A DNA stretch of 64,000 bases from the NCBI GenBank assembly GCA_023414355.1, contig JAEZOB010000009.1:186001-250000 (forward strand), read 5' to 3'. Numbering within the stretch: the stretch's first letter is position 1; every line of letters starts with the position of its first letter. Under the pieces are notes generated by a model. That model was given only the letters and a program-made list of their open reading frames with translations. It made no database searches and had not been told where the DNA came from. The DNA is from Bacillota bacterium (GTDB taxonomy: Bacteria; Bacillota; Clostridia; Lachnospirales; Lachnospiraceae). The position numbers and the translations under genes were made by a program. Positions 33,273-41,771 of the stretch are shown here, piece after piece.

Positions 33273-33671
33273 ATGAGAATATTAATTGCAGAAGACGACT
33301 TAACCAGCAGAAAGTTTTTATATAAATACCTATCCCAATACGGGGAATGCGACCTTGTGGTTGACGGATTAGAGGCACTGGATGCGGTATTGATTTCACT
33401 AAAGGAGAATCATCCGTATGATTTGATCTGTCTGGATATTATGATGCCTAAGGTGGATGGAGTCAGAGTTCTGAAGCATATCAAAGAGCTTGAGGTTCAA
33501 AAGGGGTTGCTTCTGGAAAAAAGAGCCAAGGTAATTATGACAACAGCTCTGGCAGAAACAAATATTGTTCAAAATGCTTTTAGTATCGGGTGCGATGCAT
33601 ACGCCCCGAAGCCTATTGATACGGATAAGTTAAAAGAAATATTGCTTCAACTGAACCTAATCGAGAGATAG
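33273..33671 (+). CDS. Stand-alone receiver protein (CheY-like), paralogue B
   Basis: This 132-residue receiver is a close paralogue of the gene at 27008. It has D8, D9, phosphoacceptor D55 and K in YAPKPID. GGGGGAG precedes the ATG at 33273. It is the last gene of the cluster and lies 35 bases after the hybrid kinase, which makes it the most probable partner of that kinase. A terminator follows. Confidence 0.87.
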   Translation: MRILIAEDDLTSRKFLYKYLSQYGECDLVVDGLEALDAVLISLKENHPYDLICLDIMMPKVDGVRVLKHIKELEVQKGLLLEKRAKVIMTTALAETNIVQNAFSIGCDAYAPKPIDTDKLKEILLQLNLIER

Positions 33672-33721
33672 TAACAGAATTGCACATGTCATTCTATCGA
33701 TCGATATAAAATCAAGATTAT

Positions 33722-33770
33722 GGTGCTGATTCCTGACATCGCGTTAAGCGATGCTGATCGGCACCTTTTT
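33722..33770 (+). terminator. Terminator of the chemosensory cluster
   Basis: GGTGCTGAT (33722-33730) pairs with ATCGGCACC (33757-33765, one G-U), and an inner 6-bp stem CATCGC/GCGATG has a 5-base loop. TTTTT follows. Confidence 0.88.
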
Positions 33771-33909
33771 CGCAATTATCTACAATTTTATTTGGTTTTT
33801 CAGCAATGAATGAGTAGTAAAGAAAACTAGTGTACGGTATATTAGATTGTAAGAGCTTGTCAGCACATTTGAGACAATGGCTTAATAGTTTAGGAAGAAG
33901 GAACATATC

Positions 33910-35814
33910 ATGGTTGAGCAGCAGATGGACATTCAGCTTCCGTACCTCGTCAGTAACGGTATGGTTCTGCAGCGGGAACAAATTATTAGAATATGGGGTC
34001 GGGCAGCAGCCAAACAGGTGCTGACAGTGGATTTTATCGGAAAGGTCTACGAAACACAGGTGAATGAGGATGGTTGTTGGGAAGTCGAAGTAGATCCACT
34101 CAGTGCCGGAGGTCCTTATACCATGACTATCAGCTGTGCAGGTAGAAGCAGAAGAATCACGGATATTCTGTCAGGGGATGTTTGGATCCTTGGCGGGCAG
34201 TCCAATATGGAGCTTCCGGTTTACCGTACCTTTGATATATATGAGGATGAGGTGAAAAAGGATTCTGATTATAACCACATCCGAAAATTCTCTGTACCGC
34301 AGGCATTCGAATTCCATCAGCCGTTAGACGAACTGAAAAGCGGAGCCTGGGAGGTATTACAACCCGATACGGTGAATGATTTTAGTGCAATAGGATATTT
34401 TCTGGCTAAGGAGCTGTATCATAAGTATCATATTCCGATCGGTCTGATTCACACAGCCTGGGGAGGAACTCCTGCTGAAGCCTGGATGAGTGAAGACTCA
34501 TTGATGAAATTTGGAAGATTTCAGGAACTGCTGTCTCTTTGCAAGGATGATGCCTACGTACAGGGAAGCATTGCCAGAGATCAGATAAATACGGTAGATT
34601 GGAATAGGGAGCTGAACCTTAAGGATAAGGGTTTGATGGATAAGAAGGCTTTGTGGTATCTGCCGGAATATGACGATTCTTCCTGGAATAGACTAGAAGT
34701 ACCTTTGAACTTTCAGGGGACCGAGCTGGAGAAGGTGAGGGGTTCCGTATGGTTTCGCAGAGAATTCTTCCTTCCGGCGGAATATACAGGGATGGAAGCA
34801 AAGCTGTCACTTGGAACCATTATTGATGAGGATACTACCTATTTGAATGGTATTGAGGTGGGTAATACACCTTATAAATATCCCCCAAGAAGATATCGTG
34901 TTCCGGAAGGAATACTAAAGGCCGGTAAGAATGTAATAACTGTCCGGGTAGTGGTGGATCAAAGTGTCGGAGCCTTCATTACGGATATGCCATATTTTAT
35001 TAAGGTCGGGAAGGAAAAGTTACCTTTATCAGGAACCTGGAAATACCAAATCGGTGTAAAGCTGGCGGCTCCGGAGCAGCAGGTATTCTTTCATAATAAG
35101 CCAACCGGTTTATACAATGCTATGATTTATCCGCTTCGAAAATATACGATACGGGGTGCATTATGGTATCAGGGTGAATCGAATGATCCCTACCCTTATG
35201 ATTATAAGGAATTATTTGAAACTGTGGTTACGGACTGGCGCAGACTATGGAAGCAGGGCGATTTTCCTTTTTATTATGTTCAGGTAGCCAATTACTGTCT
35301 ATGGAAGCAGGAATCGAAGGTAAGCAGCTGGGCCAGGCTTCGGGATGAGCAGCGTTTGGCAATGGAAATACCTGCTACAGGTATGGCAGTGACCTGTGAC
35401 ATCGGGGAATATAATGATATTCACCCACAGGATAAGAAAAATGTTGCGCTCCGACTTGCCAGATGGATTCGCAGAGATATCTTCGGTGAGGAAATCGAGC
35501 CCTGCGGTCCAATGATAGATCGTGTAGTGAGAGAGGGCGAGCGCCTGAGACTCTATTTTACTCATATAGGAAGCGGATTACTGGCGAAAAACGGAGAACT
35601 CCGAACCTTTATGATCAGCGGTACAGATGGGATCTATTATGAGGCCAGAGCTGAGATAGATCAGGATACGATTCTGGTTTATCAGGCAGAGCAGGTACAT
35701 AATCGAAAGATACGTAATCCGGTCAGTGTGCGGTATGCTTGGGCAGATGACCCCGAAGGAGCCAATCTTTATAATAGAGAAGGACTTCCTGCATCACCCT
35801 TCATGATTAAGTAA
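33910..35814 (+). CDS. Sialate O-acetylesterase-type SGNH esterase
   Basis: This 634-residue esterase removes acetyl groups from sialic acids or plant glycans. The serine motif is GGQSNME with S98, and DIHPQDKKNVALRLA supplies the catalytic histidine. A jelly-roll insert resembling a beta-galactosidase sugar-binding domain lies at about 215-355 (GSVWFRREFFLPAEY). There is no signal peptide, so it acts in the cytoplasm on imported, acetylated oligosaccharides. Fusion-like insertion of the jelly roll is normal for this family. It stands alone between two terminators. Acetylxylan esterase activity is an alternative. Confidence 0.82.
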   Translation: MVEQQMDIQLPYLVSNGMVLQREQIIRIWGRAAAKQVLTVDFIGKVYETQVNEDGCWEVEVDPLSAGGPYTMTISCAGRSRRITDILSGDVWILGGQSNMELPVYRTFDIYEDEVKKDSDYNHIRKFSVPQAFEFHQPLDELKSGAWEVLQPDTVNDFSAIGYFLAKELYHKYHIPIGLIHTAWGGTPAEAWMSEDSLMKFGRFQELLSLCKDDAYVQGSIARDQINTVDWNRELNLKDKGLMDKKALWYLPEYDDSSWNRLEVPLNFQGTELEKVRGSVWFRREFFLPAEYTGMEAKLSLGTIIDEDTTYLNGIEVGNTPYKYPPRRYRVPEGILKAGKNVITVRVVVDQSVGAFITDMPYFIKVGKEKLPLSGTWKYQIGVKLAAPEQQVFFHNKPTGLYNAMIYPLRKYTIRGALWYQGESNDPYPYDYKELFETVVTDWRRLWKQGDFPFYYVQVANYCLWKQESKVSSWARLRDEQRLAMEIPATGMAVTCDIGEYNDIHPQDKKNVALRLARWIRRDIFGEEIEPCGPMIDRVVREGERLRLYFTHIGSGLLAKNGELRTFMISGTDGIYYEARAEIDQDTILVYQAEQVHNRKIRNPVSVRYAWADDPEGANLYNREGLPASPFMIK

Positions 35815-35833
35815 ACTTGGTAGAAGCTATATG

Positions 35834-35893
35834 AAAGAGACAGGGTCGGTATTCCAGACATTTTTGCTTGGAGACTGGTCCTGTCTCTTTTCA
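35834..35893 (+). terminator. Terminator after the acetylesterase gene
   Basis: AAAGAGACAGG (35834-35844) pairs perfectly with CCTGTCTCTTT (35880-35890) around a long loop; the T-rich 3' edge overlaps the stem. Confidence 0.75.
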
Positions 35894-36056
35894 AAGCAAT
35901 GAATGGGTATCTGAACCTGGTGCTTCAAAGGTTATCCTTGCTCTCTTCTGTGAGAAATGATACAATGAAATTTGCAGAAATGAAGGAAAATGGATGATGC
36001 AGAAAGGATAGTACCCGGGCAGACATAGGAACGCAGGGGTAACGAAGGTGATAAGG

Positions 36057-36359
36057 ATGGTCAGACATATCGTGTCTTATAATTATGGTGAAGGCTTTAC
36101 AGAGGAAGAGAATCGAAAAAATGCTGCAAAGATGAAGGAAGAACTGGAAGCATTAAAGGGTAAGATCGACGGCTTGGTATCTATTCAACTGCTTACTCAG
36201 CCACTTGCCAGTGCAGAAGCGGAACTGCTGTTGGACAGCGTATTTGTGGATGAGGAAGCCCTAAAGGCTTACATGGTACATCCGGAGCATGTCAGAGTAG
36301 CAAACAACTATGTGCGCCCCTGTATCAGCAACCGCAAATGCCTTGACTTTGTTATGTAG
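36057..36359 (+). CDS. Dabb-family stress-responsive barrel protein
   Basis: This 100-residue protein begins MVRHIVSYNYGEG and continues with the dimeric alpha-beta barrel pattern of the Dabb family (LVSIQLLTQP, DSVFVDEEALKAYMVHPEHVRV). Family members are small cytoplasmic proteins of mostly unknown role. The ATG at 36057 is preceded by AAGGTG 7 bases upstream; a GTG at 36048 is an alternative. It lies 49 bases before aspS. Confidence 0.8.
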   Translation: MVRHIVSYNYGEGFTEEENRKNAAKMKEELEALKGKIDGLVSIQLLTQPLASAEAELLLDSVFVDEEALKAYMVHPEHVRVANNYVRPCISNRKCLDFVM

Positions 36360-36408
36360 GCATTATAAAATAAATTCATTATGAAATCGGATATAAGGAG
36401 AGAAGAAC

Positions 36409-38202
36409 ATGGCGGAAGCAATGAAGGGCTTACACAGAAGCCACAGATGTACGGAATTATCAAGTAAAAACATCGGCGAAACCGTAACCATTATGGGTTG
36501 GGTTCAGAAGAGCAGAAATAAAGGTGGAATTATCTTTGTCGATATGAGAGATCGTTCGGGTCTTTTGCAAGTGATTTTTGAGGAAAGCGACTGCGGGAAT
36601 GAGAATTTCGCAAAAGCAGAGAAACTCAGAAGTGAGTTCGTAATTGCCGTAGTAGGTAAGGTTGAGGCACGTTCCGGTGCTGTGAACGAGAATCTTGCAA
36701 CGGGGGATATTGAGATCCGTGCGAAGGAGCTTAGAATTCTTTCGGAAGCAGACACCCCTCCGTTCCAGATTGAAGAGGAAAGCAAGACGAAGGAAGAACT
36801 CAGACTGAAATATCGTTATCTGGATTTGCGTCGCCCGGATCTTCAGAAGAATCTGATGCTGCGCAGCAAGGTTGCAATTATTTCTCGTCAGTTTTTGGCT
36901 GAGGAAGGGTTTATTGAAGTAGAGACTCCCATCCTCTGTAAGAGTACACCTGAGGGTGCCAGAGATTATCTGGTTCCAAGCCGTGTGCATCCGGGTAATT
37001 TCTATGCCCTGCCCCAGTCGCCGCAGCTGTTCAAGCAATTATTAATGGTAGCCGGTTATGACCGTTATTTCCAGATCGCAAAATGCTTCCGTGACGAGGA
37101 TCTTCGTGCGGACAGACAACCCGAGTTCACCCAGATTGATATGGAATTATCCTTTGTGGATGTGGATGATGTCATCGGTGTCAATGAGCGTCTGTTACAG
37201 AGAATGTTTAAGGAAAGCATCGGAATTGATGTGCCGTTGCCAATCCAGAGAATGACCTATGCAGAAGCGATGGAACGGTTTGGCTCGGATAAGCCGGATA
37301 TTCGTTTCGGTCTTGAACTCAGGAATGTTTCTGAGGTAGTGAAGAATTGTGGCTTTTCCGTATTTACGGGAGCGTTGGAGAAGGGAGGGGCTGTGCGTGG
37401 TATCAATGCAGAAGGACAAGCTGAGATGCCCCGTAAGAAGATAGATGCCCTGGTGGAGTTTGCTAAAGGCTACGGTGCAAAGGGATTGGCTTATCTTGCA
37501 ATTGAGGCGGATGGCACTTATAAATCCTCCTTTGCTAAATTCATGACAGAAGAAGAGCTGAAGGCTCTCGTAGCTGCTATGAACGGCAAACCCGGTGATT
37601 TACTGCTCTTTGCTGCAGATGAGGATGATATTGTATTTTCTGTTTTGGGTGCATTGAGATTAGAGATAGCGAAGGGGCTTGGGCTCATTCGTAAGGATGA
37701 ATATAAGTTCCTTTGGGTAACTGAATTCCCGCTTTTGGAATACTCCAAGGATGAGAACAGATATGTGGCTAAGCATCATCCCTTTACCATGCCTATGGAT
37801 GAGGATCTGTCCCTACTGGATACAGATCCCGGCAAGGTTAGGGCAAAGGCTTATGATATTACCTTAAATGGTACAGAAATCGGCGGCGGTTCTGTGAGAA
37901 TTTTCCAGAGCGATGTCCAGGAGAAGATGTTTGAAGTCCTTGGATTCTCAAAGGAACAGGCTTATGAACGTTTCGGCTTCCTGTTGAATGCGTTCAAATA
38001 CGGTGTTCCTCCGCATGCAGGACTTGCTTACGGCTTAGATCGTCTTGTTATGCTGATGGCGCAGGAGGACAGCATCCGTGATGTTATCGCCTTCCCTAAG
38101 GTGAAGGATGCATCCGATCTGCTGACTGATGCCCCGAATGTAGTAGATGATAAGCAGCTGCAGGAATTATTTATTGCTTTGGTACCGGATGAGAAGCAGT
38201 AA
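36409..38202 (+). CDS. aspS: Aspartyl-tRNA synthetase
   Basis: This 597-residue class II synthetase charges tRNA-Asp. It has the N-terminal OB anticodon-binding domain (VTIMGWVQKSRNKGGIIFVDMRDRSGLLQV), motif 2 (FRDEDLRADRQPEFTQID), the bacterial GAD insert (about 290-420), and motif 3 (GLAYGLDRLVMLM). Full length and all motifs indicate the bacterial type. It is closely followed by the DUF1294 gene. No T-box leader is present in the 50 bases upstream. Confidence 0.97.
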   Translation: MAEAMKGLHRSHRCTELSSKNIGETVTIMGWVQKSRNKGGIIFVDMRDRSGLLQVIFEESDCGNENFAKAEKLRSEFVIAVVGKVEARSGAVNENLATGDIEIRAKELRILSEADTPPFQIEEESKTKEELRLKYRYLDLRRPDLQKNLMLRSKVAIISRQFLAEEGFIEVETPILCKSTPEGARDYLVPSRVHPGNFYALPQSPQLFKQLLMVAGYDRYFQIAKCFRDEDLRADRQPEFTQIDMELSFVDVDDVIGVNERLLQRMFKESIGIDVPLPIQRMTYAEAMERFGSDKPDIRFGLELRNVSEVVKNCGFSVFTGALEKGGAVRGINAEGQAEMPRKKIDALVEFAKGYGAKGLAYLAIEADGTYKSSFAKFMTEEELKALVAAMNGKPGDLLLFAADEDDIVFSVLGALRLEIAKGLGLIRKDEYKFLWVTEFPLLEYSKDENRYVAKHHPFTMPMDEDLSLLDTDPGKVRAKAYDITLNGTEIGGGSVRIFQSDVQEKMFEVLGFSKEQAYERFGFLLNAFKYGVPPHAGLAYGLDRLVMLMAQEDSIRDVIAFPKVKDASDLLTDAPNVVDDKQLQELFIALVPDEKQ

Positions 38203-38205
38203 GCA

Positions 38206-38490
38206 ATGGAGACGAATTACGGTTTCTATCTTGTATGGATTTGGCTTATCGTCGCTTCTCTGCTGGGATTTGCCTTGATGGGTGTGGACAAACAAAGAGC
38301 AAAGAACCATGCATGGCGTATATCGGAGCGAACCCTGCTTTTAACAGCTTTTTTCGGCGGAGGGGTCGGTTCTCTGGCTGGAATGCTTCTGTTTCATCAC
38401 AAGACAAAGCATATGAAATTCATCGTACTGGTTCCGCTTGCTATGCTCCTTAACTTTGCGGTTGCAATACTGCTGTTACGATCTAAGTAA
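38206..38490 (+). CDS. DUF1294 membrane protein
   Basis: This 94-residue protein has an N-terminal helix, the family signature MGVDKQRAKNHAWRISE, then GGGVGSLAGMLLFHHKTKH and a terminal hydrophobic helix. These features match DUF1294, small membrane proteins of unknown role. It begins 3 bases after the aspS stop and must use a ribosome site inside aspS. Confidence 0.85.
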   Translation: METNYGFYLVWIWLIVASLLGFALMGVDKQRAKNHAWRISERTLLLTAFFGGGVGSLAGMLLFHHKTKHMKFIVLVPLAMLLNFAVAILLLRSK

Positions 38491-38505
38491 ATAGAAAATA
38501 ATAAA

Positions 38506-38581
38506 ACCTCCCGGTAATGGCGAAAGCCAACCGGGAGGTCAGAACCCGGGATTAGACAAACATCTATCCCGGGATTTTTTT
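38506..38581. terminator. Two back-to-back terminators between DUF1294 and MFS genes
   Basis: The first hairpin (38506-38539, ACCTCCCGGT/ACCGGGAGGT plus TGGC-GAAA-GCCA) has an A-rich 5' flank and so terminates minus-strand transcription. The second (CCCGGGAT at 38545-38552, ATCCCGGG at 38566-38573, then TTTTTTT) terminates the plus strand. Confidence 0.85.
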
Positions 38582-38612
38582 GCTACGGTTCCTTTGCCAT
38601 TTCTCCATAAGG

Positions 38613-39779
38613 TTAACTGATAGAAACCTTTCGTGGTTTCAGAAAGAAGAAGAGCAGTACTGCTGCAAGGAAGGAAAGGAAGCTTCCGAAGAAGAAGGGA
38701 GCTTTTGTTCCTATGGTAGTCCATAGAATACCTGCTATCGCACTCGCTGGTAACAGAGCTATTCCAACTACAGTGGAGTGAAGACCCAGCATGGTTCCCT
38801 TTAGAGCGGATGGAGCGATCTCCGAAATATAAGCACGCTCTACACCTGCTATCATAGCGGTATATAAGCCATATAACACAAACATACCTACCATAAACTG
38901 CTTGTTGTAAGCATAGGCAAAGCCGAGATAGACAATAGCAAAGGTAAGATATCCTCCAATCAATACTTTCCTCCGTCCGATCTTGTCAGAAAGGCTGCCA
39001 AGGGGAACGGACAGAAGTGAAGCAGTGATGTTATAGATGAAGTAAAGGAGCACTACAGTGGTATCATTAAAGCCTGTACTTTTCGCACGGAGCAGCAGGA
39101 AGGCATTGGATGAATTCCCAAGAGTGAACAGGAATGCAACGAGGATATAAAGCTTTAGATTGCGATCCAGCATTGATATGTTCTTCCAAAAGGGAATTCT
39201 TTGGACAGTGCTTCTGTGCTCCCGCTTCTCTTTTACAAAGAAAAACATAATAAGACTCAGTACCGCCGGTATCATAGAAAAGAGGAAAATGCTTTTATAA
39301 ACTCCATCCTGCTTTAGATAAATCAAAAAGAGGAAGGCAAGAAGGATGCCAAGAGCTGAGCCGGCCATATCCAAGGCTTTATGAATACCAAAGGCTTTTC
39401 CGATATGATTCTCATCAGCACTTTCGTTGACCATGACATCTCTGGGAGCTGTGCGGATACCTTTTCCAAGCCGATCAATTACTCGGGCAGAAAGAATCCC
39501 GAACCAGGAGGTGGCAAGCAATAGAGCAAGCTTATAGATCAATCCGGTTGCATATCCAAGAAAAGCAATTCGTTTCTTCTTTTTATATTTGTCTGATAGA
39601 TAACCGCTAAAGACCTTGAGCAGACTTGCCAGACTTTCTGCAATACCTTCAATGAAACCAATGAGGACAGGGGATGCACCGAAACGACCGGTTAGATATA
39701 GAGGAATCAATGGATATACCATTTCGGAACTGACATCGGCAAAAAAGCTGATTAGCCCAATAAATATAATGTTTCTCAT
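38613..39779 (-). CDS. MFS transporter
   Basis: This 388-residue polytopic protein has about 12 hydrophobic segments and two-fold MFS layout. The cytoplasmic loop motif is RVIDRLGKGIRTAPRDVM, and a second copy of the loop motif is GSLSDKIGRRKVLIGG. The sequence resembles drug or metabolite efflux members with an RxGKGxRxxxRD loop. GAGGTGAT precedes the ATG. It is monocistronic and convergent with aspS. Substrate unknown. Confidence 0.82.
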   Translation of the reverse strand: MRNIIFIGLISFFADVSSEMVYPLIPLYLTGRFGASPVLIGFIEGIAESLASLLKVFSGYLSDKYKKKKRIAFLGYATGLIYKLALLLATSWFGILSARVIDRLGKGIRTAPRDVMVNESADENHIGKAFGIHKALDMAGSALGILLAFLFLIYLKQDGVYKSIFLFSMIPAVLSLIMFFFVKEKREHRSTVQRIPFWKNISMLDRNLKLYILVAFLFTLGNSSNAFLLLRAKSTGFNDTTVVLLYFIYNITASLLSVPLGSLSDKIGRRKVLIGGYLTFAIVYLGFAYAYNKQFMVGMFVLYGLYTAMIAGVERAYISEIAPSALKGTMLGLHSTVVGIALLPASAIAGILWTTIGTKAPFFFGSFLSFLAAVLLFFFLKPRKVSIS

Positions 39780-39891
39780 GGAATCACCTCGAATAACATT
39801 ATAACTGATTCAATAGTCATATTCTACCTGAATTTTGTTGCTTTATTACATTTTATTTCACAGAACAAGCAGGAAAATGACGATTTATTGC

Positions 39892-39920
39892 TTGACAGAA
39901 CTCCCTTTTTTTGCTATTAT
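39892..39920 (+). promoter_or_regulatory. Promoter of the symporter gene
   Basis: TTGACA (39892-39897) and TATTAT (39915-39920) are separated by 17 bases, upstream of the sodium/solute symporter gene. Confidence 0.7.
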
Positions 39921-39921
39921 T

Positions 39922-39959
39922 GCTTTAAAGTGCCGATGCTTTAAAGCGTTGAAGCGTTG
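39922..39959 (+). repeat. Operator-like direct repeats downstream of the symporter promoter
   Basis: GCTTTAAAG occurs at 39922-39930 and 39938-39946 (16-base period, each core palindromic), followed by two tandem copies of AAGCGTTG (39944-39959). The position just after the -10 box suits a repressor site; the regulator is unknown. Confidence 0.4.
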
Positions 39960-39989
39960 AAGAAACACAGAAAAGAGAGGGTTTATGGG

Positions 39990-41516
39990 ATGGTAGTAAA
40001 AAGCTTGTTTTTAATTATATTCTTTACTATTATGATTTTAGTAGGTTTGTATGCTCGAAAGCATACGACCAGTGTAGGTGATTTCGTACTTGGGGGAAGA
40101 GCAGTTGGTCCTTGGCTCACGGCTTTTGCGTATGGAACAACTTATTTTTCGGCAGTTGTATTTGTTGGTTATGCGGGTCAGTTTGGTTGGAAATACGGTA
40201 CCTCAGCGACTTGGATTGGTATCGGCAATGCCTTTCTGGGAAGTGCTCTGGCTTGGGTGATTTTGGGAAGAAGAACCCGTGTCATGACACATCACTTAAA
40301 ATCTACTACAATGCCTGATTTCTTTGGCAGCAGATATAACAGTAAGGCGCTCAGATTGGTTGCATCTGCAATTGCTTTTATCTTCCTGATCCCTTATACT
40401 GCATCTGTTTATAACGGTCTTTCCAGATTGTTCGGAATGGCCTTTGATATACCATACATGTATTGTGTACTTGCCATGGCAATCCTAACTGGCATTTATG
40501 TTATCCTTGGCGGCTATATGGCAACGGCAATCAATGATTTTATCCAGGGTATCATCATGTTGGGAGGTATCGTAGCTGTAATCGCAGCAGTACTGATCAA
40601 TAATGGTGGCTTCATGGAAGCAATAAAGAAGATGGCACAGTTTGAGAGTGACATTCCTGCAACCATGGGACAGCCGGGGGCATTTACCTCCTTTTTCGGA
40701 CCCGATCCAATCAACCTGGTCGGAGTAATCATCCTGACATCCCTTGGCACCTGGGGCCTTCCTCAAATGGTACATAAATTCTATACAATTAAGAATGAGA
40801 AGGCAATTCGTTCCGGAACTATTATTTCTACTATATTTGCGGTTGTTATATCGGGAGGTTGCTACTTCCTCGGTGGTTTCGGAAGATTATATGATAGTAC
40901 CGCGATTTATAAAGCAGACGGAAGTATTGCTTATGATGCAATTGTTCCTCACATGCTGTCTTCTTTACCCGATGTCTTGATAGGAATTGTCATCGTATTG
41001 GTATTATCCGCTTCTATGTCAACACTGGCATCCCTTGTCATGACCTCCAGCTCTACTCTGACTCTGGACTTTATCAAGGGTAATCTGGTAAAGAACATGA
41101 GCGAGAAAAAGCAGATACTTACAATGAGGATTCTGATTGTTGCCTTTATCGCACTTTCTGTAATCATAGCTATTAAGCCGCCGACTTTTATCGCGCAGTT
41201 GATGGGCATCAGTTGGGGTGCACTTGCGGGATCCTTCCTGGCTCCATTCCTATATGGCCTCTATTGGAAGGGTGTTACCAAACCCGCGGTATGGGCTTGT
41301 TTTGCGACAGGAGTAGGTATTACCGTCTCCAATTTATATCTGAAGTATATTGCATCACCTATCAATGCGGGTGCCATTGCAATGATCGTAGGACTTGTTG
41401 TAGTTCCTCTGGTTAGCCTGCTTACACCAAAGATGGATAAGAGTAAGATCTCAGAAGTGTTCTCTTGTTATGATGAGGTGGTAACAGTACATACCAAGAA
41501 ATCAATAGAGGAATAG
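39990..41516 (+). CDS. Sodium/solute symporter (SSS family)
   Basis: This 508-residue protein has about 13 membrane helices. The SSS hallmarks are FVLGGRAVGPWLTAFAYGTTYFSAVVFVGYAG at the N-terminus and the long sodium-site helices further on, with STLASLVMTSSSTLTLDF. GAGAGG lies 9 bases upstream of the ATG at 39990; an upstream TTG is in the promoter region. It is the first gene before the phenylacetate-CoA ligase and indolepyruvate oxidoreductase genes, though a hairpin separates them, so its substrate may be an aromatic acid or amino acid; this is inference. Confidence 0.85.
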   Translation: MVVKSLFLIIFFTIMILVGLYARKHTTSVGDFVLGGRAVGPWLTAFAYGTTYFSAVVFVGYAGQFGWKYGTSATWIGIGNAFLGSALAWVILGRRTRVMTHHLKSTTMPDFFGSRYNSKALRLVASAIAFIFLIPYTASVYNGLSRLFGMAFDIPYMYCVLAMAILTGIYVILGGYMATAINDFIQGIIMLGGIVAVIAAVLINNGGFMEAIKKMAQFESDIPATMGQPGAFTSFFGPDPINLVGVIILTSLGTWGLPQMVHKFYTIKNEKAIRSGTIISTIFAVVISGGCYFLGGFGRLYDSTAIYKADGSIAYDAIVPHMLSSLPDVLIGIVIVLVLSASMSTLASLVMTSSSTLTLDFIKGNLVKNMSEKKQILTMRILIVAFIALSVIIAIKPPTFIAQLMGISWGALAGSFLAPFLYGLYWKGVTKPAVWACFATGVGITVSNLYLKYIASPINAGAIAMIVGLVVVPLVSLLTPKMDKSKISEVFSCYDEVVTVHTKKSIEE

Positions 41517-41562
41517 GATAAGTAATCTAAGAATTCATTGATCATAGTTTTCATTGCTATAA

Positions 41563-41610
41563 AAGAAGCTGACTCATGGGGCGAAAAGCTCTTTGAGTTT
41601 GCTTCTTATT
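41563..41610 (+). terminator. Terminator after the symporter gene
   Basis: AAGAAGC and GACTCA (41563-41576) pair with TGAGT and GCTTCTT (41594-41607) with a two-base offset; TATT follows. It separates symporter transcription from paaK. Confidence 0.6.
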
Positions 41611-41637
41611 GGCGGTTATAGGGGCAAGTTAAAAATT

Positions 41638-41764
41638 GGAGAAAATCCTCCGGTTTACTATATGGGAGGATAAATCCTCCGATTTATGTTATCATTATTT
41701 TTAGATCTTGAAGGAGGAAAATCCTCCGGTTTATGTTGTGAATATTTTTAGTATTAAAGGAGGA
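41638..41764 (+). repeat. Repeated SD-like hairpins in the leader of paaK1
   Basis: Three self-complementary segments (41638-41657, 41665-41688, 41713-41735) share GGAGGA-AAA-TCCTCC and a following GGTTTA or GATTTA. A 47-base unit containing the third is repeated so that its second copy provides the real AAAGGAGG of the paaK1 gene (41756-41763). Confidence 0.7.
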
Positions 41765-41771
41765 TTTTGGC

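Noticed and set aside
36360..36408. T-box leader before aspS (and before hisS)
   Set aside because: The gaps are too short and lack the T-box sequence and terminator pair.
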